45,270 nucleotides of DNA from NCBI GenBank assembly GCA_903893855.1, contig CAITNV010000030.1:1-45270 (forward strand), read 5' to 3'. Under the pieces are notes generated by a model, which saw nothing but the letters and a program-made list of their open reading frames with translations, was not told where the DNA came from and did not search any database. The number at the start of each line of letters is the position of its first letter. Position 1 is the stretch's first letter. Shown here one piece after another: positions 15,071-22,050 of the stretch. The DNA is from Candidatus Tayloriibacteriota bacterium. GTDB taxonomy: Bacteria; Patescibacteriota; Minisyncoccia; Phycocordibacterales; PALSA-1337. The translations under genes were made by a program, and so were the position numbers.

Positions 15071-16546
15071 ATGAACAAAATCATTACGGCAATTGCCCTG
15101 TGCGCTCTTAGCGTCGGGCTCTCGGTCAAATCGGTCAAAGGGGCGACGATCAACGTCTTGGGCAGTTCGATCACCAACTACAGCGCGATTGGTGCGAGCA
15201 ATCAAACCATCGGACAGTTCACCACGGATGTTGTTGACGATTCCCTCAACTTCGGCGCAATGACGTTCCACGTCAACACCACGAACCTCATTTCGGCGAT
15301 TTCCATCGTCGACCATAACGGTAACTTGTTCGCGATTTTGGATGGTAATCATCCGGATCAAAGTGACAGTTCTGTATCGTCGTCGTTCACGTTCATCCTT
15401 CCTCCGTCGTATCCCTTGGGCTTTCACACGTATGAGCTTCGAGGTACCCTGTCATCAACGTTCACCAACGGTGAGACATTCTCGATAAGCATCACTCCGG
15501 CGTATGACTTTCAATCGGGACAGACCGATAGCACCGGAGACCGCGTGACTGCCACCCCTGCAACGGTTATCTCATTGGGGACGGTCGTTGCACTGGGGAA
15601 TAAACCGAATGAGTCTTATGTGGACGTCGTATCCCCTGCGCAAGGTGATGTGGTCAACGCTGATACGAACAATACGATCACCGTCGTGATCTACTCTCCG
15701 ACGGCAACGAACCTGTTCGTTGAACTTAATGATCGCTTCATTAGTGGCTGGTTTCAGGATTTCCCTGCAGGCCTATCCACGAATGTGTATGACCTTCCGT
15801 ACCCGTACGATTATGCGGGTAAGCAGTTCAGCATAACGGTTTTGGCTGTTGGTAAGCCCACCGATCAAGGTGGAGGTATCATCATTCGGTCGTTTATTGT
15901 GGCTGCGAAAAGTGGCAATTTCACAATCAATGCGCCAACGATCCCTCGGATCCCCGTAGTGACGACGATTTTGGCTGACTATGTTATGAGAGCGGGACAA
16001 CTCGCTCACATTTCCTGTCAGTGGACAAATGTCTCGGTTGGCGATCCGTGCACCATCGTGCTGGATTGGGCAAGTGGCTATTATGCTGTCCAAGATAAAA
16101 CCAACACATATCAGACTCCTGCACACGGACCATCCAATGTCCGAATTCCGGTCGGAACCTTCCCCACGGTAAGCGGTTCCACCAACTTGACGATCACGAT
16201 TCCGGCCAACATCGAGTTAGGTTCGTATTACGTTAATGCGTTAGATACGGCATACAATATTGGCTACAACAGCGGACCACTTACCCACATCGGCTTGCCA
16301 TATGCTCCGACCAATGCGGTAATCGACAAATTGTATCTCTCGCAACCGTCGTGGACAACAGGATACGCCCTACTTCTTATGGAAGGGTTGCCTGATGTAA
16401 ACTACGACGTCGAAGAATCGACCAACAACGTTAACTGGGCGACGGTGAATACGAGCCCACTTAGCGATCCTTCGGGAAGCTTTTACTTCAAACGTGAGTT
16501 CACGAATGTCGTCAATCGCTTCTACCGAATGAAACAGAACTTTTAA
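15071..16546 (+). CDS. Secreted multi-domain beta-rich protein with FYR-type C-terminal domain
   Basis: Residues 1-24 are a signal peptide ending near VKG/AT. The mature part is strand-rich with several sandwich-like repeats: a segment beginning at residue 25, a second at VDVVSPAQGDVVNAD, a third at TTILADYVMRAGQ. The last 55 residues (YDVEESTNNVNWATVNTSPL to NRFYRMKQNF) match the end of the protein at 17254-18201: STN.V.W.T..T, F..EFTN...RFYR. Such tails are common in secreted proteins of Verrucomicrobia-like bacteria. The gene is visibly richer in G+C than its neighbours, suggesting transfer. Binding or surface display is likely, but the ligand is unknown. Confidence 0.75.
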   Translation: MNKIITAIALCALSVGLSVKSVKGATINVLGSSITNYSAIGASNQTIGQFTTDVVDDSLNFGAMTFHVNTTNLISAISIVDHNGNLFAILDGNHPDQSDSSVSSSFTFILPPSYPLGFHTYELRGTLSSTFTNGETFSISITPAYDFQSGQTDSTGDRVTATPATVISLGTVVALGNKPNESYVDVVSPAQGDVVNADTNNTITVVIYSPTATNLFVELNDRFISGWFQDFPAGLSTNVYDLPYPYDYAGKQFSITVLAVGKPTDQGGGIIIRSFIVAAKSGNFTINAPTIPRIPVVTTILADYVMRAGQLAHISCQWTNVSVGDPCTIVLDWASGYYAVQDKTNTYQTPAHGPSNVRIPVGTFPTVSGSTNLTITIPANIELGSYYVNALDTAYNIGYNSGPLTHIGLPYAPTNAVIDKLYLSQPSWTTGYALLLMEGLPDVNYDVEESTNNVNWATVNTSPLSDPSGSFYFKREFTNVVNRFYRMKQNF

Positions 16547-16571
16547 TTCGTTTCAATCAACAATCAACAAT

Positions 16572-16604
16572 CCGCAATACCGAAACATGGTATGGCGGGT
16601 TTTT
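16572..16604 (+). terminator. Rho-independent terminator
   Basis: CCGCAATACC (16572-16581) and GGTATGGCGG (16589-16598), one mismatch, followed by TTTTT. Confidence 0.8.
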
Positions 16605-16608
16605 ATAT

Positions 16609-16637
16609 AAAAAAATGAGGCGTCAATTTTCGACGCC
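16609..16637 (-). terminator. Rho-independent terminator
   Basis: GGCGTC (16619-16624) and GACGCC (16632-16637); on the - strand TCATTTTTTT follows. It ends the gene at 16651-17013. Confidence 0.75.
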
Positions 16638-16650
16638 CCATAAATCCGAG

Positions 16651-17013
16651 CTACATCCTCATTACACCTCGAACAGTCATCGCCCGCAGCATTGAAGGCA
16701 GATCCGTTGCTCGAGTAAGGTCTTGAGCCAATGCAAAAGGATTGTTTTCTTGTTCCACAAGAGTGACAATTTCCTGAAGAATCGCGGCCGTGGCCTTTCG
16801 CTGATTTTGGGCAGAATTTCCTTTTATCACTACTTCTGCGGCGAATCTGCCGATGAGTTTAACTTGTGCTAAACACTCATCGTACTGGCAAACAGTCTCG
16901 GAATTGACTTCTCGCGCTGTAACAAGCATTCTGAGCCTGCCAAGAATTTCGCTTGCCGTCTGAAGCAGCAGGGTTTCGAACTTTTTATTAAGGTTAACTT
17001 TATGAACATCCAT
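16651..17013 (-). CDS. Hypothetical helical protein, 120 aa
   Basis: No family is recognised. The sequence is almost entirely amphipathic helix (FETLLLQTASEILGRLRML, CLAQVKLIGRFAAEVVIKG, AAILQEIVTLVEQ), soluble and free of motifs. The ATG at 17013 has AGGAG 8 bases upstream, and the gene has a good promoter (17064-17092) and a terminator, so it is surely a real single gene. It lies between the two related secreted-protein genes on the opposite strand. Confidence 0.7.
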   Translation of the reverse strand: MDVHKVNLNKKFETLLLQTASEILGRLRMLVTAREVNSETVCQYDECLAQVKLIGRFAAEVVIKGNSAQNQRKATAAILQEIVTLVEQENNPFALAQDLTRATDLPSMLRAMTVRGVMRM

Positions 17014-17063
17014 TGCAAACTCCTACGTTAAGGGTTTATAAGCTATCAAAAACTCACGGTAAA

Positions 17064-17092
17064 ACCATAGCATGTAGCAATACATAAGTCAA
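17064..17092 (-). promoter_or_regulatory. Promoter of the 16651-17013 gene
   Basis: TTGACT (complement of 17087-17092), 17 bases, TATGGT (complement of 17064-17069) with an upstream TGC that makes an extended -10 box. Confidence 0.7.
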
Positions 17093-17111
17093 TAACTATA
17101 GAAGCAATAAT

Positions 17112-17140
17112 TTGACGTAGCCTATCATATATGTTATAGT
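17112..17140 (+). promoter_or_regulatory. Promoter of the secreted protein gene at 17254
   Basis: TTGACG (17112-17117), 17 bases, TATAGT (17135-17140) preceded by TGT, giving an extended -10 box. It is back to back with the leftward promoter at 17064-17092. Confidence 0.7.
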
Positions 17141-17220
17141 AGTACTCTTGTAGTAGTTCCTTGAAATCTCAGTGTTTGCAGGCTATATGGTATGGCCAGC
17201 ATTGAACATTGAATAACAAA

Positions 17221-17237
17221 CTATCCCCTAGGGATAG
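17221..17237 (+). promoter_or_regulatory. Hairpin in the leader just before the secreted protein gene
   Basis: CTATCCC (17221-17227) and GGGATAG (17231-17237) are perfect complements around CTA. The hairpin ends 16 bases before the ATG and could protect the mRNA 5' end or mask the start region. Confidence 0.45.
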
Positions 17238-17253
17238 CGTCAGAAAGAAAATT

Positions 17254-18201
17254 ATGAAAACGACCCTGTTAGGGCTCATCGCCCTTGTCCTGTCGGTACT
17301 GTCTCCGGTTACGAGCTACGCGCAAGCTGATCTCGCAGTGACCGGTGTGCGGTTCAGTCCGAACCCGATCTATGTCGGCGACTGGATCACGACAACGCTC
17401 ACGGTGAGCAATGTCAGTAGTTTCGATTACACCGACCAATTCCTTGTCAACATACAAGGAACATCGGTTGCGGTCTCTTCGCTCGCCGCCGGCGCGGTGA
17501 CGAATGTCACCGTAGTGGATGCGTTTTCACTCGATACGGCCGGCACGATTGAACTGAAATTCGGCATCCAAGCCGACGACGCCGTATATGGCAACAACTG
17601 GATTGGGGCAACCTTGACCACTACGTGGAATCCGGACGAGCCCTATGTCTTGGTAACATCGCCAAACGCCGGAGAGCAGTTAACGGTCGGACAAACGTAC
17701 ACCATTAACACGGTGACGAATCTCCTTCCGGCGGGCACGAGCGTACTTCTCCAGATTGAATACTGGGATGCGAATGGGGATGTTCATGGTGAACCTATGG
17801 TGTATGAGGACGTTATCGGACTCTATGCCGGCGGTCAATACAAGTGGACTGTTCCGGCAAAGTACGCATCCTCGGCATTTAACTCGAACGCATTCGCGAT
17901 CCGAGCGGTGTTAGTCGGGACGAACATCTCGTCGTTTAATCCGCCTCAGGATTACAGTCGAGAATTCAGCATCTTGCCGCAACCGTTTTCGCTCGCAATT
18001 GCGACAAATACCGTGCATGGTTCGCCGATATACGAGCTAAGCGGAATGGCCGGCTACAGTTACAGTATCCAAGCCTCGACGAACTACGTCGACTGGACGA
18101 CCATCCAGACGTTGTTTAACACCAACGGCACGGTGTCGTTCCATGACGAAGGTTTCACCAACTATTCCACGAGATTTTATCGCGGGGTTGGGCATTACTA
18201 A
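17254..18201 (+). CDS. Secreted beta-rich protein with FYR-type C-terminal domain
   Basis: From the ATG at 17254 the protein starts with a signal peptide (MKTTLLGLIALVLSVLSPV) cleaved near SYA/QA. The first domain, ADLAVTGVRFSPNPIYVGDWITTTLTVSNVS, is a CARDB-like sandwich of the kind used as surface adhesion modules; a second begins at PYVLVTSPNAGEQLTVGQTY. The last 55 residues share STN.V.W.T..T and FTN...RFYR with the end of the protein at 15071-16546. The upstream frame begins with TTG and has no signal peptide in phase, so the ATG is used. G+C-rich codons set it apart from nearby genes. Confidence 0.75.
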   Translation: MKTTLLGLIALVLSVLSPVTSYAQADLAVTGVRFSPNPIYVGDWITTTLTVSNVSSFDYTDQFLVNIQGTSVAVSSLAAGAVTNVTVVDAFSLDTAGTIELKFGIQADDAVYGNNWIGATLTTTWNPDEPYVLVTSPNAGEQLTVGQTYTINTVTNLLPAGTSVLLQIEYWDANGDVHGEPMVYEDVIGLYAGGQYKWTVPAKYASSAFNSNAFAIRAVLVGTNISSFNPPQDYSREFSILPQPFSLAIATNTVHGSPIYELSGMAGYSYSIQASTNYVDWTTIQTLFNTNGTVSFHDEGFTNYSTRFYRGVGHY

Positions 18202-18222
18202 TCAGTATCATAGATACAGATT

Positions 18223-18250
18223 AAGGGCTTGTTTTAGACAGGCCCTTTTT
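18223..18250 (+). terminator. Rho-independent terminator
   Basis: AAGGGCTTG (18223-18231) and CAGGCCCTT (18239-18247) with one G-U pair, followed by T residues. Confidence 0.8.
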
Positions 18251-18275
18251 AATTTCCAAAAAAAACGCACGCAGA

Positions 18276-19022
18276 CTATTTCTGTTCAAAAATAAAACCA
18301 TTCCTGCTCCAAAACCATAATGGTGGATGCATATCGATCGGATCGATGCCGCTTCCCTTCAGAGTTTTACGCCATCTTTCGGATATTTGCTCTTTAGACA
18401 TCTTTTCTGATTCTTGTTGAGTAATTACGGAAAGCTTTATCGAACATTGAGTTATGTGAGTGTCGGGAGCGATATCGATATAATCTCTATTTTTGAGATT
18501 GACCTGTCCGTATGTGCTCAAGATAAATGACCAATAATTAAATATTTTTGGACCGGAAAGATACGGAAATCCTTTTTTAAAATCTACCTGAACAGTCTTT
18601 CTGAGTACGAGAAAGTCATCGTCTGTTGACCCAATAAAATGTTCAAATGTTCCCCAAGTATCATGTATGGTCTTTGCAATCGTTCGCCAAGTGTTGATGT
18701 GTTTATTAGGTTGAAGCGCAAGCTTATGTTTCGTAAGCGCCTTCCGCACATCGACTTCTGATCGTTTAACTACCTCAGATAGGTTGAATACGAAATTAGT
18801 CTCTGAATCGCGAAAAGTCTTGAGTGCTGCTTCCCATAACTTATAGCTGTCGCGTTGATAATTCAAAGCCATCGGTAACGTAAAATATGCCAAGCGTAAT
18901 TCTCTTTCTCTTTCAGAAAATTCAGGATTTGAATCTTCAGGCATTTTTGTCTGGCCAAGTTTTCCAGACTTATACGCTTTAATCAAATTATTACAGGCTT
19001 TGATTATTTCTTTCTGTGGCAT
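18276..19022 (-). CDS. Possible HhH-GPD-like DNA glycosylase
   Basis: The protein is soluble and helical. A segment FPYLSGPKIFNYWSFIL near residue 150 is followed about 20 residues later by YIDIAPDTHITQCSIKLSVI. The order hairpin-helix, then (V/P)DTHI with the catalytic aspartate and a helix with R/K and L, is that of endonuclease III-like and AGOG-like base-excision glycosylases. No FeS cysteine cluster is present. A first domain of about 60 residues (ELRLAYFTLPMALNYQRDSYKLW) fits the extra helices of AGOG-like enzymes. The match is partial, and a non-catalytic relative is possible. A leaderless-type promoter lies directly before the ATG. Confidence 0.5.
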   Translation of the reverse strand: MPQKEIIKACNNLIKAYKSGKLGQTKMPEDSNPEFSERERELRLAYFTLPMALNYQRDSYKLWEAALKTFRDSETNFVFNLSEVVKRSEVDVRKALTKHKLALQPNKHINTWRTIAKTIHDTWGTFEHFIGSTDDDFLVLRKTVQVDFKKGFPYLSGPKIFNYWSFILSTYGQVNLKNRDYIDIAPDTHITQCSIKLSVITQQESEKMSKEQISERWRKTLKGSGIDPIDMHPPLWFWSRNGFIFEQK

Positions 19023-19028
19023 GTGGAA

Positions 19029-19037
19029 AGTATAGCA
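19029..19037 (-). promoter_or_regulatory. Extended -10 box, leaderless start
   Basis: TGCTATACT on the - strand ends 6 bases before the ATG at 19022. Confidence 0.55.
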
Positions 19038-19072
19038 GAGTTAGAGAGCGTGGGCACCACCTTGTCATCTGT

Positions 19073-19100
19073 TAAAAAACTCGGCTACGATAGCCGAGTT
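19073..19100 (-). terminator. Rho-independent terminator overlapping a stop codon
   Basis: AACTCGGCTA (19078-19087), CGA loop, TAGCCGAGTT (19091-19100); on the - strand TTTTTT follows. The stem includes two bases of the stop codon of the gene at 19099-19482. Confidence 0.85.
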
Positions 19101-19482
19101 ACTTAACAGAAAAATACTTGTTGCCAGCAGTATTATAAGCTTCGACCTCGTATTTATTATTTCGGTATCCCTTTTTCCAATTCTCTATCATGTAAAGAAA
19201 TGGGTGCACAAAAGGTGTTTTGATAGCTTGTTGAACATGTACTCGTTCATGTTCAAGGTCGTTTTGTAGAATATTTCTACCTAGCAAGATAGTCTGACCT
19301 ACAGCCATTGCCCTTATGCCCTTCTTGCTTGGTAGCCACGAATACCACCAAAAGCTTTTTACATGAATCACGATTGCGGTTGGATTCTTTAGGAGAGATA
19401 CTTTTTTGGGAATAGATAAAATCGAAAACACTATTCCTACAAGTGACCATGGGAGATTAAGAATAAAAGTAATACATTTCAT
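19099..19482 (-). CDS. HExxH putative zinc peptidase-like protein, 127 aa
   Basis: After a hydrophobic N terminus (ITFILNLPWSLVGIVFSILS, a membrane anchor or signal) the sequence contains HERVHVQQ, an HExxH zinc-binding motif, and about 30 residues later NNKYEVEAYN with a glutamate at the position of a third ligand (gluzincin-like). This resembles small M48/DUF4157-like metallopeptidase fragments of unknown substrate. At 127 aa it is much shorter than full peptidases, so it may be a minimal domain or inactive. It follows the TrmB-type regulator by 45 bases and may be in the same transcript. Confidence 0.55.
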   Translation of the reverse strand: MKCITFILNLPWSLVGIVFSILSIPKKVSLLKNPTAIVIHVKSFWWYSWLPSKKGIRAMAVGQTILLGRNILQNDLEHERVHVQQAIKTPFVHPFLYMIENWKKGYRNNKYEVEAYNTAGNKYFSVK

Positions 19483-19527
19483 ACATTATGCTATTTTAAA
19501 AGTCTTCATCGCGTCTTTAATGACAAC

Positions 19528-20259
19528 TTATTTACTCCACACCATTTCAAATATTTCTTTCATTGCTTTTGCAACGATAGGATTTTCTATAATCACAGCC
19601 TGCTGTTCTTTGAACATGATTACTCGAATAAAACGATTAGTTATTTCAATAGAAGTTTTCGATGTGTATTCAGCGGCGGGCATTATCTTTGGTTCGAAGC
19701 CATAGACTTTATCTGTATCTCGAAATTTTTTAAGATCCTTTGTATCAGGAACAACTGACCGGATTTTTATCTCGGCATTTGCAACAACACTATTCCATTC
19801 GTGGAAAAGTTTAATTAGATCAGGACTTGCATCTTCAGCGCTGCCAAAGAATGCAACGATTTCAGAACCCTTGAGTTCATCAAATTTATACCAAAGTGCC
19901 TCTCGAATACCGTGTAGACCTTCGAAATGGATAGTTCTGACCTTCGGGTCATAAGTGCTGAACATATTCATGAGTTGTGGAAGTATATGGAACGCATGGT
20001 CGACATTCTTTTTTGCTTCTCCAATTATCTCTTCTGGAGATTTTGCAATAAACATCTGCTTCTTATCACTTGGCATTTTTAAGACAAAACCTCTCTTTCG
20101 CAAATCCTCAAGAATCAAGTATGTGGTTGGACGCTTAAGTCCTGAATTCTTCGCAATGAGAGTTGCCGATGCTTGACCAATACGAAGGAGTGCCAAGTAA
20201 ACTTGGGCTTCTTTTCGAGATAAGCCGATCTTTTCCATGGTCTCTGTAAGGTTTTCCAT
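19528..20259 (-). CDS. TrmB-family transcriptional regulator
   Basis: Residues 1-75 are a winged helix of the TrmB type: METIGLSRKEAQVYLALLRIG-like helix, ATLIAKNSGLKRPTTYLILEDLRKRGFV as recognition region and wing, then KKQMFIAKSPEEIIGEAKK leading to a coiled linker. The C-terminal part (REALWYKFDELKGSEIVAFFGS, IRSVVPDT, SIEITNRFIRVIMFKEQQAVIIENP) matches the TrmB effector domain. These proteins control sugar or other metabolic genes, mostly in Archaea and also in CPR. It is divergent from the radical SAM gene, with facing promoters in a 175-base gap, so it is the natural candidate regulator of that unit. Confidence 0.85.
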   Translation of the reverse strand: MENLTETMEKIGLSRKEAQVYLALLRIGQASATLIAKNSGLKRPTTYLILEDLRKRGFVLKMPSDKKQMFIAKSPEEIIGEAKKNVDHAFHILPQLMNMFSTYDPKVRTIHFEGLHGIREALWYKFDELKGSEIVAFFGSAEDASPDLIKLFHEWNSVVANAEIKIRSVVPDTKDLKKFRDTDKVYGFEPKIMPAAEYTSKTSIEITNRFIRVIMFKEQQAVIIENPIVAKAMKEIFEMVWSK

Positions 20260-20265
20260 GGATAC

Positions 20266-20328
20266 AATGTAGCGTATTTAATTAAGTCTGTCAATAATTC
20301 TGACAACAATATAGATATGATGTTTATA
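20266..20328. promoter_or_regulatory. Back-to-back promoters with inverted repeat (regulator / radical SAM)
   Basis: TGTCA (20289-20293) and TGACA (20301-20305) form an inverted repeat with a 7-base spacer. Leftward: TTGACA (complement of 20289-20294), 17 bases, TACATT (complement of 20266-20271), ending 6 bases before the regulator ATG. Rightward: CTGACA (20300-20305), 17 bases, TTTATA (20323-20328). Each arm is one -35 box, so a protein bound here would block both promoters. Confidence 0.55.
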
Positions 20329-20434
20329 CGGCTTATAATAAAGTTATTTATAGATATAACTAGCTACCAAAGATGACAATATTCTATTTTATGGCCTAAT
20401 TAAATATAGAAACCCCAAAAAGGAGCTCTTTAAA

Positions 20435-21544
20435 ATGAAAACATCAATAGACTATTGGTTCGCCTGTGTTAATGGCCAAGGTGAGAACGACGAGGTGTTT
20501 CGGGTAATTGCCACGGAGCTTCCCTCTCTTTCATCACTGATTCTCGATAGATCATGTCAGTTTCAATGCCAGCACTGCATTTTTCAAAATGAAACTTCTT
20601 CAAAAAATCTTCCGGATGTTAATGCGGTTCTTCATGTGCTCAAGGAACTGCCCAATGTGAAAGTAGTGCACGAAGGTCGCCAGCTCACCCGCAAGCAATT
20701 GCCGTTACTCAAAGCAATCTGTGATGCCAAATATCAAATCGGTATCATTGAGAGTGGAACATTCGTACCGATGATCGATGATATTTTGAAAACTGGGCTG
20801 AAATTTGATTGGATAGACATTTCAGTAGACGGCCCAAAGGATATTCACAATCTACAAAGAAATAGCTCGAGAGCTTGGGATGTCGCCACTGAAGGAATTC
20901 AGCAAGCTCGAAGGGTTATCAATCCTAAGGGTAAACTGACTTCTCTCATGACTCTCAGTAGTCTCAATTCTAAATATGTCTTACAGACAGGTGAAGAGGT
21001 TTTTACGCGAGGAGTGGACGAATGGCATATCACAACAATGTCGATTAGAAAAGGTCTCGAGGAATTGAAAGCTTCAGAAAAGCAACTTGAGGGAGCCCTA
21101 AACGATATGGTAGATTTCAGCAAATCGCCGAAAAAGATATTCCTGAGGATTTATAATCTTGAGGATATGCGATCGCTCATCTCAATCTTTGGGAAAGGTG
21201 CTTTCTCGAAAATTCTCAAAGATGCCAAGGTAACTCAAAACGCTTTGGTACTCGATATTGGCCTCCCGTTATTCTTCTATCCAGCATCCTTAGCTCCAAG
21301 CGAAACGTTAGTTATTGATACAGACAACTGGTGGCGACTGCCGTATTGCATCAAATACACGCTGAGCGAGCTTCAAAGTGGCCGTGACATGCGCGGACAA
21401 GATATTTCGGTATATAACATTACCGAGATTACACAACAAACCGATGTAGTGCAATTATATCGGCAGGCTGTAGCTCAATGGCAAAAGCATTGCGGTGAGC
21501 GACAACTGATCGAAGAACGTGCACTACTTCAAAACTTATTCTAG
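20435..21544 (+). CDS. Radical SAM protein, candidate peptide-modifying enzyme
   Basis: The CxxxCxxC motif that binds the 4Fe-4S cluster lies at C41, C45 and C48 (DRSCQFQCQHCIFQ). It follows a strand LSSLILDRS, and the barrel continues with ISVDGPKDIHNLQRNSSRAW, the segment that contacts SAM. The C-terminal 180 residues carry only two cysteines (LPYCIKYTL, KHCGERQ), so there is no SPASM or Twitch cluster domain. The enzyme acts in the cytoplasm on an unknown substrate. AAAAAGGAG precedes the ATG. The next gene is a 22-codon peptide whose Shine-Dalgarno sequence starts one base after this stop codon, followed by a terminator. A TrmB-type regulator is divergent. The family is certain; the peptide-modifying role is inference. 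Confidence 0.85.
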   Translation: MKTSIDYWFACVNGQGENDEVFRVIATELPSLSSLILDRSCQFQCQHCIFQNETSSKNLPDVNAVLHVLKELPNVKVVHEGRQLTRKQLPLLKAICDAKYQIGIIESGTFVPMIDDILKTGLKFDWIDISVDGPKDIHNLQRNSSRAWDVATEGIQQARRVINPKGKLTSLMTLSSLNSKYVLQTGEEVFTRGVDEWHITTMSIRKGLEELKASEKQLEGALNDMVDFSKSPKKIFLRIYNLEDMRSLISIFGKGAFSKILKDAKVTQNALVLDIGLPLFFYPASLAPSETLVIDTDNWWRLPYCIKYTLSELQSGRDMRGQDISVYNITEITQQTDVVQLYRQAVAQWQKHCGERQLIEERALLQNLF

Positions 21545-21555
21545 AAAGGAGGTGA
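21545..21555 (+). promoter_or_regulatory. Exceptionally strong Shine-Dalgarno sequence
   Basis: AAAGGAGGTGA is an 11-base match to the 16S rRNA 3' end, with 5 bases to the ATG at 21561. Most genes in this window have no Shine-Dalgarno sequence at all. Confidence 0.8.
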
Positions 21556-21560
21556 CTGAT

Positions 21561-21629
21561 ATGGCAGGAGCAAATACTGGTTCAGCAGGAGTCGGCAAGC
21601 CGCGACGGCCCAAAAAGGGCAAGAAATAG
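21561..21629 (+). CDS. 22-residue peptide, candidate RiPP-like precursor
   Basis: A tiny gene, too short for routine gene calling, lies between the radical SAM stop (21544) and a terminator (21636). The peptide has a Gly/Ala/Ser/Thr-rich first half (MAGANTGSAGVG) and a strongly basic proline-containing tail (KPRRPKKGKK). It has no cysteine, aromatic or acidic residue. The very strong ribosome-binding site, the position directly after a radical SAM gene and the immediate terminator indicate that it is translated, in amounts exceeding the enzyme. A precursor of a radical-SAM-modified peptide is the leading idea. A small nucleic-acid-binding or regulatory peptide is an alternative. There is no classic leader peptide, which is a weakness of the RiPP idea. 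Confidence 0.65.
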   Translation: MAGANTGSAGVGKPRRPKKGKK

Positions 21630-21635
21630 CAGCGT

Positions 21636-21668
21636 AACCGATTTAGGGTCAAACCTAAGTCGGTTTTT
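21636..21668 (+). terminator. Rho-independent terminator of the radical SAM / peptide unit
   Basis: A 12-bp stem, AACCGATTTAGG (21636-21647) with CCTAAGTCGGTT (21654-21665) and one G-U pair, is followed by TTTTT. Confidence 0.9.
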
Positions 21669-21699
21669 ATTTAAAATCTTTTTCTTTAATTTTAATATC

Positions 21700-21889
21700 C
21701 ACTACTGTCCCACAAAAGCTTTAAATTGACCCTTGGGAAGAAACGAAACAACTTGTCCGAAGATTGTGCTAGAGCAATACATGGAAAAAGCCCTTGAGGC
21801 GTTTAAGTCTCTACTAAGCTCGACAGCTTTAGTATGGCTTACCTCAAGGACTTTTTCTATGGTGGGGTTAATTTAGTGGGACAGTAGTG
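21700..21889. mobile_element. MITE-like element, 190 bp, with 14-bp terminal inverted repeats
   Basis: CACTACTGTCCCAC (21700-21713) is repeated in perfect inversion at 21876-21889, and similarity continues inwards (TAAATTGACCC against TAAATTAACCCC). Inside, GAAAAAG.CCTTGAGG pairs with CCTCAAGG.CTTTTTC and encloses a TACTAAGCT/AGCTTTAGTA hairpin. ATAT occurs on both outer sides. No coding frame is present. The structure is that of a non-autonomous transposon moved by a transposase elsewhere. The rest of the 21630-22002 gap holds only the terminator before it and A+T-rich sequence after it. Confidence 0.65.
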
Positions 21890-21991
21890 ATATTCTGCCG
21901 ATAACATTGACATAAATATATTATCGTGATATCTTAAAAAAGTATTTTGTTCTCTAAAAAAATTAACGGTGTGCCCCGCGCATACAAACAC

Positions 21992-21997
21992 AGGAGG
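21992..21997 (+). promoter_or_regulatory. Shine-Dalgarno sequence that conflicts with the canonical start
   Basis: AGGAGG lies 5 bases before ATC (22003), in frame with the PQ-loop gene, and 53 bases before the first canonical start codon. The intervening codons encode LFGYISGILL, which completes the first membrane helix. Confidence 0.5.
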
Positions 21998-22050
21998 TCA
22001 CTATCAGCATCTCATACCACAGTCTGTTTGGTTACATCTCTGGAATACTT

